A DNA stretch of 64,000 nucleotides from Saposhnikovia divaricata (GCA_036435485.1 CM071597.1:147495647-147559646); one strand, 5' to 3'. Positions 1-12,205 are shown, counted from the stretch's first letter. The notes: generated from the sequence alone by a model not told the origin. A program made the numbers and translations.

Positions 1-1108
1 TCCAAAAAAAATTCTAAAAAATTATTTTTCGAAAATTATGCTAGTTTGACCAAGGATTACTTTGATAGTTGACCATTAAAATATCATACAAGAATGATTC
101 GCTTTTCTCTAATTTTTTGTACACGTCACTAAAATCAGTATATAACATCATTCGTATGGTTGGATCGTCGAAAAAAAATTAAAAAAATAGATCATGTTCA
201 ATTGGTACGACATTAGTTAGAGGAAGTAGTTCTTTTGGCGGATTTATATTATAAACACATACAAGAATGATTTTTTTTCTAACTTTTTGTACACATCACT
301 AAAATTAGTATATAACATCATCCGTACAATTGGATCATCAAAAAGAAATTTTAAAAAAAATATAATTCGAAAATTATACTAGTTTGACCAAGCAATACTT
401 TGATAGTTGACCATTAAAATATCATACAAGAATGATTCGTTCTTTTCTAATTTGTTGTACACATCACTAAATTCAGTAAATAACATCATTCCTACGGTTG
501 GATCGTCGAAAAAAATATTTAAAAAATAGATCATGTTTAATCGGTACAACACTAATTAGAGGGATTAGTACTTTTGGCGGATTTATATTATAAACACGTA
601 CAAGAATGATTTTTTTTCTAACTTTTTGTATACATCACTAAAATTAGTATATAACATCATCCGTACAGTTGGATTGTCCAAAAAAAATTTAAGAAAATTA
701 TTATTCGAAAATTATACTAGTTTGACCAAGGAGTACTTTGATAGTTGACCATTAAAATATCATACAAGAATGATTCATTTTTTTATAATTTTTTGTACAC
801 ATCACTAAGATCAGTATATAACATCATACCTACGGTTGGATCGTTGATTTTTTTTTTAAAAAAAATCGTTCATGTTCAATCGGTACCACACTAATTAGAG
901 GGAGTAGTACTTTTGGCGGATTTATATTATAAACACATACAAGAATGATTTTTTTTACTTATTTGTTGTACACTTCTTTAAAATCAATGTATAACATCAT
1001 CCGTACGATTAGATCATCCAAAAAAATTTTAAAAAAATATTATTCGAAAATTATACAAGTTTGACTAAGCAGTACTTTGATAGTTGACCACTAAAATATC
1101 ATACAAGA
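1..1108. repeat. tandem repeat, about 337-bp unit, 3.3 copies
   Basis: The same segment, beginning GAAAATTATRCTAGTTTGAC and running through ACTTTGATAGTTGACCA to CATACAAGAATGATT, recurs near positions 32, 369, 706 and 1046, so the period is about 337-340 bp. Copies differ by scattered substitutions and small A/T-run changes. No coding potential is seen. The array abuts the ACAACGG-rich sequence of a CACTA right end and is probably internal or subterminal repeat DNA of that element, continuing to the left of the window. Confidence 0.8.
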
Positions 1109-1591
1109 ACATTAAACAACGGTTTTTTTAGAAAAAAGTGTTGTTGTGCTTAATATAACACAAAATTTTTTATAAGAAAACCGTTGTCTGATTATTTTCA
1201 TTATTTCCCACCAAATTCTATTCAAAATTTTTGTAGTTCAGACAACGGTTTCATACGGTTAATTATTGCGTTGTGTGAATTGTAATAACACAATGGTATA
1301 TGAAAACAGTTGTGTGAATCATACAACGGTTTATAAACGTTGTCTCAAAACTGATTAGACAATGTTCGTAAAAACAGTTGTGCAAACTTACTCGTCTTTA
1401 CAACACCACATTGCAAAAGCCATTGTCTGAATCAATTTACTAAACAACGTTTTTAACCCGTTGTAGGGTATCTGGATTAGACAATACTTTTCTGAAGTTA
1501 CAAAAAAACCGTTGTCTCTTAATTCCAAACAATGCTTTTTCGTCCGAGCATTGTCTGATGAGTGTTGTCTGATTGCGATTTTCTTGTAGTG
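1109..1591. mobile_element. right end of a nested, non-autonomous CACTA (En/Spm) element
   Basis: The segment ends TTTTCTTGTAGTG at 1579-1591, the inverted form of CACTACAAGAAAA, a standard plant CACTA terminus. It is packed with short diverged subterminal motifs such as ACAACGGTT, GTTGTCTGAT and ACAATG in both orientations, where CACTA transposase binding sites normally lie. Directly after the terminus the reading frame of a TNP2 transposase resumes, so this element inserted into another CACTA's transposase gene. The left end is not seen; it is probably outside the window, with the 337-bp tandem array inside the element. The 3-bp target duplication cannot be checked. Confidence 0.75.
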
Positions 1592-3667
1592 CTAGCGTGT
1601 CCAGTGTGTCACTACGATACTTGCTCAGATTATTTAAAAAATAGCAGAAAAATGTGCTATATGAATCATAGAAAGTATCTTGAACCTTCACACAAATGGA
1701 GGTTTGACAAGAGAAGATTCAATGGGAAAACTGAAATGAGGCAGATTCCGGTACCATTAACGGGAATGGAGATTGAACATTTGTTGGTTGGGTTTGAAAA
1801 CCAATTTGGGAAAAAAGTGAAGGACAAGAGAAAGAGAAAGCGTAAGAGTGACTCCCCTTTTAAAAAGAAGTCAATTTTTTTTGATTTGCCGTATTGGAAG
1901 CATAATCCAATTCGACATAACCTTGACGCTATGCACATAGAAAAGAACCTATGCGACAATATATTAGGTACTTTACTTAATATTGGTGACATGTCAAAAG
2001 ATCACTTAGGTGCTCGTTTCGATTTACAAGAAATGGGTATACGGCAATCCCTTCACCCGGTCAAATGCGCTGATGGAAAGAATTTTGAAATTATGGCAGC
2101 AATCTTTGACATGACAAACAAGGAGAAAGAAGTCTTTTTAAAGGTTTTGAATAATGTGAAACTGCCTTATGGCTGTGCTTCTAATATTAGTCCTTATGTA
2201 AACACAAGCGAGAGAAAAATAGTGGGGTATAAAAGCCATGACGCGCATTTTATTCTCCACTACTTGTTACAATTTGCTGTGAAGAAATCGTTAAAACCTG
2301 AGGTGGCAAAACCGTTGATTAGATTAAGTGCATTTCTGAGAGGTCTATGGAGTAAGGTTATTCATTTAGATGATATCAAAAGGTTGCAAGAAGAAATCGT
2401 TGATATACTTTGTGAATTTGAGATTATATTCCCCCCGCCTTCTTTGACATCATGGTGCACCTGCCTGTCCATTTATGTAAGGAAGTTGAATACGGCGGAC
2501 CAGAGCACCTTCGATGTATGTATCCTATTGAGCGATATCTTGGCAAGCTGAAATCATATGTTCGTAATAGGAGCAGACCAGAAGGTTCAATTGCAGAAGC
2601 CTACAATAGCAGACGAGTGTGACACATTCTGTTCAAGATTTTTGGGTGGTAAAGAAGCAAAGTTAAGTACTGATTTTGAAAGAAGTGGCCAAAATGTACG
2701 GTATCATATTGGAACAAGAAGGAATAAAGATGGCAAAGTTTTTCAATTAACAGAATCAGATTGGAAAGCATGTCATACCTACACTTTGTTCAATAGTGGT
2801 AATAAGGAAATTCAGACTTTAATCGAGTAAGTTCTTTAGTCCTAAATTTATTTATTAAATAAGATAAATTTGGAAAATGCCTTACTTCTTACACTGTTTG
2901 AACTTAATGTTTTCATAGGGATCACCGAACTTTAGTGGAAGATGATGCAACTTCAAAGAGATACAAAAGGGAACGGGCACACCATGAAGACTTTTGGAAA
3001 TGGTTACAAGAACAGGTTTCCAAAAGGGACGCAATTTCGAGTGAGTTACAGGTGCTTGCATTGGGTCCAAATCGAACAGCTAGGAGGTATAGTGGGTATG
3101 TGATAAATGGTTATCGTTTCGACACAAAGAGCAGAGATTCTCGATGCACAACTCAAAATAGTGGCATTTTTTTTTACAGCTAAAACCACTAGTTTTGCAA
3201 GTTCTAAGGACCAAAACCCAATTATCGGGGATGTCAACTACTATGGATCAATTGAAGATATTATTGAAATTGATTATTGGGGAGTTCTTAACGTGGTTCT
3301 TTTCAAGTGTTGTTGGTACCAAGAAGAAAGAGATCCCTATGGTATGACTAGGGTGAATTTTAAAAAGTTAAGCCACAAATCTGATCCTTATGTCACTGCT
3401 TCACAAGGGCAGCAAGTATTCTATGTGGAAGATCCGGTTGAAAAAGCTGTGCACTATGCTATTAAAAATTTACCGAGGGACTGGTGTGACACTGAAGACA
3501 ACGATTGTTCTGAAGAAGAATACAACCACAGCACTCCTGATAAACCTCATATTAATCTTGGTTGTGAAATAGAAAATCAAGTTGGTGAATTTAGTTGGTT
3601 TAGGGATGATGTCCCTAAAAGACAAATTCCCAAGTCACCAACTAAAGTAAAAAAAACTCCTGTTTAG
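1592..3667 (+). pseudogene. TNP2-like CACTA transposase, 5'-truncated and frameshifted
   Basis: Reads as plant Transposase family tnp2 (Transposase_21). In order: a CPVC motif with CYMNHRKYL near 1598-1680, FFDLPYWKHNPIRHNLDAMH and a MHIEKN-type block around 1885-1960, SHD near 2236, the DUF4218-type segment near 2437-2600 (MVHLPVHLCKEVEYGG), and the DUF4216-type segment with ARRYSGYVINGYRF near 3083-3120 and DYWG near 3272. A GT-AG intron fits at 2827-2918, phase preserved. Frame breaks lie at the C run 2431-2436, near 2605, and at the T run 3167-3175. The N-terminal part is missing because another CACTA element ends at 1591. In intact elements this protein binds the ends and cuts the element; this copy cannot make it. 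Confidence 0.9.
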
Positions 3668-4013
3668 TATGAATTATGGTTAATTGTCTAAGTTTGTAAT
3701 GACCTATTCAAGGCTCCTATTTAGTTGCTATGCGATAAATGTTTTTTCCCTGTTTATTGCATTAATTTTACTAGGTAAATAAATTATTTTCTGTTGATTG
3801 CATTAATTTTTTCTGTTGTAATGATTTATTGCATTAATTTTTTTTTGTTTATTTGTTAATCAAACTCTTGTTGTTAACTTTACTGTCTTATGTAATTTTT
3901 ATTGCATTTGGGTAAATTTACGTAATTGTCTTTTGTTATTTTATTGCATCATACCTCATTTTATAGTCATTTTTGTACTCTTTGTATTAATTATTTTCTG
4001 TTCATTTTTGTAG
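3668..4013 (+). other. AT-rich spacer or 5' intron between the two CACTA genes
   Basis: T-rich DNA with no reading frame. It ends in a good splice acceptor (TTTTTGTAG) one base before the ATG of the next gene, so it may be an intron in that gene's 5' leader. Short related phrases of the type TTGCATTAATTTT recur three times near 3755-3840. Confidence 0.4.
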
Positions 4014-4014
4014 G

Positions 4015-4391
4015 ATGCCAGATAAATTTGTCGTTATAAGATTTTTCTACAAAGGGGTGTTCAGGAAGACTTTATATTCTGGTGGAAAGACCTTACTTGT
4101 TCACAAAAAGGATGTTGATACAGTTTCATATACGGTGCTTATGGAATATGTCAGGGATCACCTTAATTACGAAGAAATTGGAGGAGTATATGTCTGGAAC
4201 GAAGAAAACAAAGATTGGAAGCTTGTGAAAGATGACACAGACTTTATGGAACTTGTAAATGGCTACAAAAATGGTGCAGAAATAGCTTTCTATGTTGACA
4301 ACTTTGTTGACAAAAAAATTGAGCCATTGCTTCAATTCCAGCCAAGCGTAGTCATACGACCGAGGAAGAATATAGTTCAAGGTATTTATGT

Positions 4392-4432
<41 letters not shown>

Positions 4433-7400
4433 ACACTCCTTGTTGCTTGATTAAGTGTTAGATTTATGTTACAGTTGCCGCCCATGAACAAGTGAAGCGT
4501 ATATTTGTTACTGCACACCAACTCCAACAGCAAAAACAAGGTAAGAAGGTTCCAAGGTCACCTCAGTTGCAAGAGGTACGTGAACATCAAACACAAGGTA
4601 AGAAGGTTCCGAGGTCACCTCAGTTGCAAGAGGTACGACAAGTACCTGCGATTACAAGAGGAACAGCGAAAAGGAAATTGGAGTTACAGAATAGTACTAA
4701 GGCAGGCAAAATAACTAAAGAGAATCAAATTATTGTTGAGGTACTAATATTGTCCCCTCACCCCTCTTTTTCTATTAATTATTGTTGTTTTATGATATAA
4801 AAAGTGCAATTTTTCGGATTTGATGTCTTGCAGTTGCCACCAGTGAATCCGTATGAGCTAGGTAGAATTAAGCGTGTGCAAGAAAACAAAGAAAAGTTTT
4901 TTGAACTTGGGTTAGGAAAATATGCTGGTAATCCAAATCCACCTAGAGTCGAGGAAAGAAAAATAAAAAAGAAAGATGGGGAGGAATCTGATGAATATAT
5001 TGTGGAAAATGAGATTGAAGATGATACTGATAATTCGTCGGAGGTGATATTTATTTTAATGAAAATATTTGTATTGTTTAAAATCAGTAATTAAACATAA
5101 AAAGACATTAACTAATTCATAAAATAGTATTTCTAATTAATTTAAAGTAGTACATTAACTGCTTACTATGCTCATATAACATGTTAATTTATATAATAGA
5201 GACTTTTTTAATTAATTTCATTTCTTGGCTCTTGATTTAGTGTATGAAATTTCATTTTGTGTGAAGCTAATGTTATCTTCATATACACTATAGACAATTA
5301 AACCTGTCAAGGAAAGGAAGACTAAACCTGGTCCTAGAACTCATTTGCAAGCAAAGTGTACGGATTCAGATGGTAAGGATCCGGTGCATGGTATAGAGGA
5401 AATGGGAAAGAAAGTTGCCACTGCTACTGAGAAGGAAGTTCCCACTTCTAGAATCCATGCAAAACTTTTAAAACCGACATGTAGTAAACTGTTAAAACAG
5501 GGAGACAATTCTGTACCAAGTGGATCAGTTGCTGCTTATATAGCAATGCGGGAACGTCAGAAGCAGAATCTTGAACTTGATCCAAGGATAGAGGAGGATA
5601 TTGTTGAATCAAGTTTACCGAATGCAGATGAAGAAGTTAAAGCAGGTAATATGCATTTGTACGCCTTGAATCTACATTAGGTGGATTATTAGCAATAATA
5701 TATTAATGCAGTTCATTAAATCTTCTTGTAATTTTTGTATACCTGTACAGCTCCTAAAAAACATAGAGGACGGACAAAAATGTTAAAATTCATGGCAGGA
5801 GTCCTGGTGAAAAGCCAGTCATTCAACGTGGTCAACCAATTGGAGATAAGAAGCTTACATCTGAGCTAAGTAATTTCTTGGGGACAATAGTTAAGGATCA
5901 CGTGTCGCTTACTTATGTTAATTGGCATGTTGTGCCTGAAGAATTAAAGAATAAAATGCTGGAGTATACTAGGGTGACCTCTATTTCCTAAAATAAAATT
6001 TCCCATTCTTTTTTCATATGTATGCATGAACTGATGCAATTTATGTTTGATACATTATAGGATAGGTATGTTATTCCGGAAGAAGGGAAATAGTGGGTAA
6101 AGAAGACACTTGATTCATTATGGCGAACACACAAGTCCCGTGGTAAAGGCCGTCATTACAAGAAATATGACAATGATGAGGAAAGGATCCAAAATAGGCC
6201 GGACCAAATTCCTCTTGAGGATTTTAAAATTTTACTGAAGTATTGGTCAGATGAAGCAGTTCAGGTACTTTTACTAGCTGACATACATGATATATAAAGT
6301 AATAAAAAAAGTTGACCTTTGTATTTTGATTCATTCATTTGGTACAAATGATATTATTTGATACTACACACATTTTTCTCGTAACAGCCATTGGCAGAGG
6401 ATAATATAGCCCGTCGTAATTCCAATGCCGAGACACACACTCTCGGTCGGAAGAGTCTTGCTCAAGTTAAAAACAAGCTGGTATGATGATTATCGTTGGT
6501 GAATTGTTGGTGTAGTTATCTGTGATTAGTATGATTAATGCATGTTTTGTGATTAGTATGTTCTTGAGCTAATTGCAGTTTGATCTTCTTTCTCTAATAC
6601 CACTTATCAAAACATGTTTTTTGAAAATTATTTTCTTTATAAAATCTGGAATAATTATTTTACAAACTGGTTAAAAAAGGTGAAAAATTAAATCAATTAC
6701 CTCATGTAAAAAGGTAATTTAGTAATTCTTAATTTTAATTTAACTGCTTACTCATTTAGCTCAGTTGCAATTTTCGACAAGTGTATGTTGTGTTCTCTTC
6801 ATACGGTAATCCATGTGATATCATTTTTGTTGTTGCTACCTGCTGCGTCTTCTTAGTGTTTAATGCTTATCACCTTATCCATGCTATTTCCGGTACATGC
6901 CAAAAAAACAAAGACCCAAATCATGCCTCCCCATCAAATGGTAAAGTGTATTTGAAAAGTCGTAAGCGCAAGGAAGGGCGCAAGTACAAGTCAACTACGG
7001 ATGTAGTTCAGAAACGAATTGTAAGTATATTATATCATTAAGTTTAAATTTGAACTCATTTTACCTCTCAAAAATGTATGAAGCTGTCTCTTGTAGGATG
7101 CCATCAAAGACATGTTGACAAACGGGGAAGATGCAGATGAGTTGCTTTCCAGAAAAAAGAATAGACCAGATTGGTTGGTGGGAAGGCAAGGTAAAGCAGT
7201 TGCTTCGATGACAGAAACTACTCCTGCTAATCCAATTTCAGAACCTTGTGTTGAGGAGTTGACTGCAAAGATCACTCAAAATCTGGAAGCTGAAATGGAT
7301 GCCAAGGTTAATAGAAAAGTTCAGGAGAACATGGCTAGGTTCTTCAAAATGCTCGGAGAGGCAAATCCTAATATGAAGTTTAATGTTCCAGAAATTTGTG

Positions 7401-7477
7401 CTACCTTTTCTACTGATCAGGAGGATGACAGTGGCAGTCCTTTCACTCCTGTCACTACGGGCGGCACTACTTCTTGA
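4015..7477 (+). pseudogene. TnpA-like second CACTA gene (Transposase_24), multi-exon, broken
   Basis: Exons that join in phase: 4015-4381, 4475-4740, 4834-5043, 5294-5645, 5751 to about 5972, 6061-6264, 6388-6480, about 6875-7020 and 7097-7477. The first exon encodes a PB1-like N-terminal domain (VIRFFYKGVF, then YVWNEENKDW). Exons 5-8 hold the plant transposase Ptta/En/Spm (PF03004) region, with VNWHVVPEELK, KKTLDSLWRTHKS, RRNSNAETHTLGRKSLAQV and GKVYLKSRKR. The last exon is acidic and helical. In the family this protein is an accessory DNA-binding factor for the element ends. Breaks: one base lost in the A run 5785-5788 and an in-frame TAG at 6091-6093. The acceptor of exon 8 is uncertain. 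Confidence 0.8.
4397..4432. repeat. compound (AT)n(GT)n microsatellite
   Basis: Alternating AT then GT dinucleotides directly after the donor of the first TnpA-like exon, wholly within the intron 4382-4474. Confidence 0.9.
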
Positions 7478-7786
7478 ATATGATTTGTTTTAATCGTACT
7501 TTAGTAACTGTCAAACTTTACTATTTATTTAGAACTTTTTTGTTATCGTAGTTTGTTTTGTGAAGTTGTTTAGAGGGGTCGAAGGAAGTAGAAGTGTATA
7601 TTTTGGCTTGAATGCGCTTGAAGTAGTTCGGTGGTCGAAGGAGGCATTTTAATGGTAGAATTGGGTTGAATGTTGGTTTAGACATGTTGGTTTTTGAATG
7701 TTGGTTGGACATGCAATGGTCATGTAATCGTTATTAATGGGAATGTTGCATATATAAAGCAGCTATTTCAATTTTTTTTCATTTCA
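7478..7786. other. 3' flank of the TnpA-like gene
   Basis: Non-coding DNA downstream of the stop codon, with partly repeated phrases such as GAAGGAGGC, GTCGAAGGA and GTTGGTT. No poly(A) signal is clear enough to call. Confidence 0.3.
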
Positions 7787-8445
7787 GCGTTACATTTGCC
7801 TATTGTCGTGTTACACTTTCATGCCCATCTAGTGTTACACTTGTCTATTTTAGTGTTACATTTTAATCTTATTTAGTGTTACAGTAGAAATGTTACAGTG
7901 TTACAGTAGAGAGTGGGTCCCACATGCCTCGTGTCAGTGGGGTCCACCTATTGCACGTGTCAGGTGGGCCCCACAAGTGCCACGTGTCAGTGGGTCCCAC
8001 ATGCCACGTGTCAGGTGGGCCCCACAAGTGCCACGTGTCAGTGGGTCCCACATGCCACGTGTCATTGGGCCCGACAAGTGCCACATGTCAGTGGGTCCCA
8101 AAATGCCACGTGTCGGGTGGGCCCTACGTGTGCCACATGTCAATGCCACGTGTCAGGTGGTCCTCAGAACTGCCACGTGTCAGTGGGTCCCACTTTCTAT
8201 CCCTCAAAGTAAGTTCAAATGTAACATTACAAATCCGTTACAGTAGGTGATTATAGTGTTACATTAGCGACATAATGTATCGCTTTATTAGTGTTACAGT
8301 AGATGGGCAAAAGCGTTACAATAGGCACCTGTTGTAACACCCGTAAATGTAACGCCCCCTGGTGTTACAATAGACCTATTGTAACGGATTTAGGGCCTAT
8401 TGTAACATCGCGCGGGAGTTACAATAGGCCACTTATGGTGTAGTG
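7787..8445. repeat. CACTA subterminal repeats and right terminus
   Basis: Motifs GTGTTACA, GTTACAGTAGA and GTTACAATAGG occur more than a dozen times on both sides of a minisatellite, and the block ends in the terminal inverted repeat ACTTATGGTGTAGTG. Such clustered short motifs next to a CACTA end are the expected binding sites of TnpA-like proteins. Confidence 0.75.
7911..8195. repeat. GC-rich minisatellite of about 24-26 bp units carrying CACGTGTC
   Basis: About eleven units alternate between a GCCACGTGTCAGTGGGTCCC type and a GCCACGTGTCAGGTGGGCCC type. Eight units keep an exact CACGTGTC and three carry one change. All three frames on both strands are partly open over the array, because the units have few stops, so short ORFs here are not evidence of genes. 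Confidence 0.9.
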
Positions 8446-9119
8446 GCTTATGGTGATGTTGCTCGGTTAGAAAGAGTTATGTGTGAATCGCTAGACGCTA
8501 ACTTGTGGCCGTTGGTTCAGAAATGCCAAGTCATGAAGGAGGACCTTGATGAGATGAAGAAAACCATGGGAAATTAGATGGGTGTTGTGGAAGACAAATT
8601 TAATGACTTGTCTTTACAGGTTGCTTCTCTTGCCGATCGATGGTTGGAGAGTTTGCAGGAAATCAGATATGGAATGATGTTCCTTAGACGGGATGTTGCT
8701 AAAGTCTCGTTGGGTGGTGGTCATCCTAAAGTTGATGCTGATGTATCTGTCCCTATGAAGTTTGTGGGGAATCGTGGAAAGGAGGTGGTGCATGGTGCAC
8801 AATCTGCCCGAATTGAAACCAAGATGGCAGGACAGCCTAAAACGAAGTTGGGTTTTATTTGTGAGGGGCCTCATTTGGCAAAGGTCTGTCCTCATAAGGA
8901 GATGGTTCGTGCTACGGTGGATGTGGGTAATGTTGCTATTTATGATTTCGAAGAAGGATCTAAACTACTATTGGTCATGATGGTGCTATTGACGGCGTTG
9001 CACAGCCTAGGAAAAAGGTGATTGAGTGCTACATCTGTGGAGGACCACACTTTATGAAAAAGTGTCCAAAGGTTGGAAAGCAGGCTTCTTCGTGGGCTAA
9101 TCTTTGTGAAGAAGATTAG
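8446..9119 (+). pseudogene. eroded retrotransposon gag with CCHC zinc knuckles
   Basis: Begins at the CACTA boundary, so the CACTA inserted into it. The frame reads through DVARLERVMCESLDANLW, meets a TAG just before 8579, then continues in an ORF with a helical, coiled-coil-like region (FNDLSLQVASLADRWLESL). A degenerate first knuckle (FICEGPHLAKVCP, first Cys lost) lies near 8852 and a complete one (CYICGGPHFMKKCP) near 9029-9070 in a shifted frame. This layout is that of plant Ty3/gypsy gag nucleocapsid domains. It has at least one stop and one frameshift. Confidence 0.65.
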
Positions 9120-10540
9120 GTGCAGGCTCGCATAGGGCTCACCAACATTCAGCGATATGGCTGGGTGGATAGGCTGGGACGTGACAGTCTAGAACTTGTT
9201 TATGTTCGAATGAAGTGCTGTTGATGCACATAGGTTGGGATGTGACAACCTTGGCGAAGTTGATGCCTAAAGTGGGACTGATGTCATGCAGAATTTCAGA
9301 TGGAGGGCTGATGAAGTGGTAATATAGCAGCAAGGTACAAAAGGCAGCGTGCATAATGTATCATTTTTGTCCCAAGACTCCAGAATTTGAAATGCTGAGT
9401 TTATAATCTATGGCTTAGAATTATGTTTATAAATTCTAGTTGAGTGATGTATATAAGTGTTAAGTGGCATTTGATTCCATTGTAATTTCCTTTGCAAGTC
9501 GTAATGCCTAGTGATGTAAATATGGCAATATTGTGTTCATGGTTCTGCACACATAGATTGTATATGTTTCTGGCTTCCGTTGAAAGATGTCATGCTTAGT
9601 ATGTGTTCTATAAATACTTTGCATTGGGCATAGTCATTGTTGCATAATTTCTGCACAAAGGAAGTTGGATTGCATCGTTCGCATTCTGTCTTGGGGAAAT
9701 ATGGAGCCTGGTTCGACACTTATAGAGGTGGAGATTGATCGTCTTTAGCATGATCAAAAGTATGTCTTTGTATGGCATACGTTTGGGGGAAAGTCAGCTT
9801 TTGTACAGTTGGCATTGGAGGGTGGTAGAGTTCAAGCAAGTGGTTTGTAGCCTTTTTCATGGCATTGGGCTTACTACATTGAGTTTGGGATAATATAACT
9901 CTCAGGCTAGAGGTTAAGTAATCAACTTCGATTGTTGGTTTTTGGGGGACAGTGGCATACCGTAGATGGGGACTTGCAGCTTGGTTTTCAGGCGTTGGTT
10001 TGCTGCTTGGAGAATTGATTTCTCAGTATTGTTGACATTTTGATGAGGACATCAAACTCAGAGTGTGGGAGGGTTTGTAAGGAACCTTGGTTGGAAAACA
10101 TTGTGGGAGCCGAGCTGGGCGGCTTGACTGATTGGCAGCCGGGACAACCGGAGCTGTTGGGTTTAGTCATTGGCGACTTGGTCTCATTTGTGGGAAATTG
10201 GTGAAGGCAAGGACCTGATCACTTGGTGAATACTCAAAGACAACGTGGGCTGGACATTGGAACAGAACGGTGGGACGCTGGTCTACTTGTTTGGATGCGC
10301 GCCAAGGTCATTGGGCTTGGTGCTGGGCTGTTTTGGTGGTGGCAGCCTTAGCGGGTTTTGGTGCCTTATAAATGGACGTGGTTAAAGTACTTGGGCATTC
10401 AGAATGGTTTATTGGGCTTGTCTAAAGATGGGTCAGATGTGATCCAAAAGAGAGTTGGGGTCCAGAAAAGCAAGGCATGTGCATGGCTTGTGATGGGTGG
10501 TTGGTGGCGATTACTAGAATGTGGAAAATGCTCCTAGATC
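9120..10540. other. unassigned eroded retrotransposon sequence
   Basis: No convincing reading frame. The start still resembles the gag-protease junction of the preceding gag remnant (ARIGLTNIQ), but the pol domains are absent. It lies between the gag remnant and an LTR-like segment, so it is probably what is left of the same element after deletion, including possible U3 sequence. Confidence 0.4.
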
Positions 10541-11141
10541 ATGGGTTCTACAACATGGCATTGTTGGGACTGATAGATATATGTTTGTATATATCTATAT
10601 GTGGGCACAAAGGCAGAGAAGGCAGTTGCAAGGATCAATGACTGTTTTGTGACATGAGGTGGCAGTTATAAAACTTCCAGGCAGTTTGAAAACTGCCCAT
10701 TGGCTGGAAAAACGTGGCTTATATATATGGCAGTTGTTCTAGTTTGTATTCAAGGAGGAAACACTTGTATTCTCTAGTTTGTGTTAGGCAAAAACGTTGT
10801 AAACACTTAGAGAATTCTGGGTTGGCCTTAGAGTGTGTTTGGTGAGGTATTTTGATGCTAACCTCGGCCGAAAGTCTCTTGTATCCTTTGTATTGAATTG
10901 AGCAATAAAAGGTTGGACGTTTTTCCGTAATTGCTGGTGTGTCTTGTTTGATTTGCTTGATGATAAACATGCACTCCATGTTAGCAGCCTAGAGTTGCTG
11001 AGTTGGTTCCATCCGCTGCGTGGTTGTGCGCTTTGCTGAAAACGCAGGGCGACAAGGGAAGGCTGCTGTTCTTGATTCCGGGTGACAAGGTCAGGCCGCA
11101 CAAGGGTGAAAATTCAGGTTTCAAAACCCACCCCTGTGACA
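10541..11141 (+). mobile_element. probable 3' LTR segment of the gag-remnant element
   Basis: Has a promoter-and-terminator look: TTATATATATGG near 10720, AATAAA within GCAATAAAAGG near 10905, and an end in CCCCTGTGACA exactly where the sequence switches to a tail of the element B LTR at 11142. The matching 5' LTR is not in the window, so the left boundary is a guess. Confidence 0.45.
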
Positions 11142-12205
11142 CCAGGGGTGGTTCCCCTGGTCCAGCACTTTTTATTTAGCGTAACCACCCTAGTCCAGCA
11201 TTAAAGGCCAATGTGTTGCCTAATTGGGAACCCAATTTCAAAGGAATGGGGACTTTACGTGGCTGACCACCCGTATTTTCCGTAATCTAGAGAATAATAA
11301 AAATCAACTTAAATGATTTTTTTTAAAGGTTTTATGAAAAGTTTGTTTCAAAGATGAAAGAGTTTTAAAGAAAGGAATGTTTTGGATAGTATATATATAT
11401 GTTTCAAGGTAAATAGTTTCTAGTTTCGAAATTGTGGATATCAGAGTTAGTTGTTTTCTACATGATAAAAATTGGAAACTCAGTAAAACAATGAGATTAA
11501 GGATGGATAGAAGTTTCTCAGTTATTCCTTTCGCGAGTAACATTGTACGGTGAAAGTGGAGTAAGAATGATTGGGGGATTTCTTCATATTCTTTTTCTCA
11601 AAGTTTTATCTGAGGCAGTGATGTTTTGTAATAAATGGAAAAGTTTTACTTTATGATTGAAATTGAATGATCTCTTGAGATAAAGTATTCTTTGATATTG
11701 TTCATCAATGAATTATCGTAATACAGTTGTTTCATTATATTATTAACTTGCTGAGCGTTCTTTGGCTCACTCTTGCTTTGTTTTACCTAACCCTTTGCAG
11801 TTAGGATTAAGGATGATCTACTACATTTATCCCTGCGAATGAGAGCGATGAGGCATTCTGTACAGGATAGATTTCGGAGCTAGAGCGGGTAAGCACAGAT
11901 TGTGATTGCGCTAAAAATTAGATGGTATAGTAATTTTGTATTCGGTGCAGAAATAGAAGTTGTAATAATTTGTATAATTTAGATTCTTGTTTCATTCAAT
12001 AACCTGGAATCGATCCTCGGTGAGGAATCGTTGGTGTATTAAGTTTTAGTTGTGATTGTGAATTGGAATTTGGTTTGGGTTGACATACAGGTGGATAGTC
12101 TGATTTACGAATACTTCATGCCGAAAATTTCTAAAATTCCCCTGTATCAAAGTCTATTTTATTATAAAAAGTATATTTTCAGTATTGGGAAGTTGGGGAG
12201 TTACA
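11142..12205 (+). repeat. orphan 3' tail of an element B-type LTR
   Basis: Matches the last kilobase of the left element B LTR (31136-32212) and most of 49910-50722, starting at the CAGGGGTGGTTCCCCTG hairpin and ending GTTGGGGAGTTACA where the left LTR ends GTTGGGGCATTATA. Six bases (GGATGA) separate its end from the start of the next LTR at 12212. It is the remnant of a second element of this family, or of a rearrangement. Confidence 0.8.

Larger units (their letters stand above)
1592..8445 (+). mobile_element. autonomous-type CACTA element, right part
   Basis: The element carries the two usual CACTA genes in the usual order, a TNP2-like transposase followed by a TnpA/Transposase_24-like gene. 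It ends at 8445 in GGTGTAGTG, the inverted form of CACTACACC. GTTACAATAGG and GTGTTACA motifs repeat through 7787-8430 as subterminal repeats. Its left end is displaced beyond the nested CACTA that ends at 1591, so the target duplication cannot be tested. The terminus closely resembles that of the element at 51173-56902 (CACTACACCAAATATG), which suggests one family. Confidence 0.8.

Noticed and set aside
1562..1591. ATG at 1562 as start of the transposase
   Set aside because: The first ten codons are the terminal sequence of the nested CACTA; true TNP2 similarity begins at 1592.
7890..8250. Several overlapping ORFs on both strands
   Set aside because: They are open only because the GC-rich minisatellite has few stop codons; the peptides are simple repeats.
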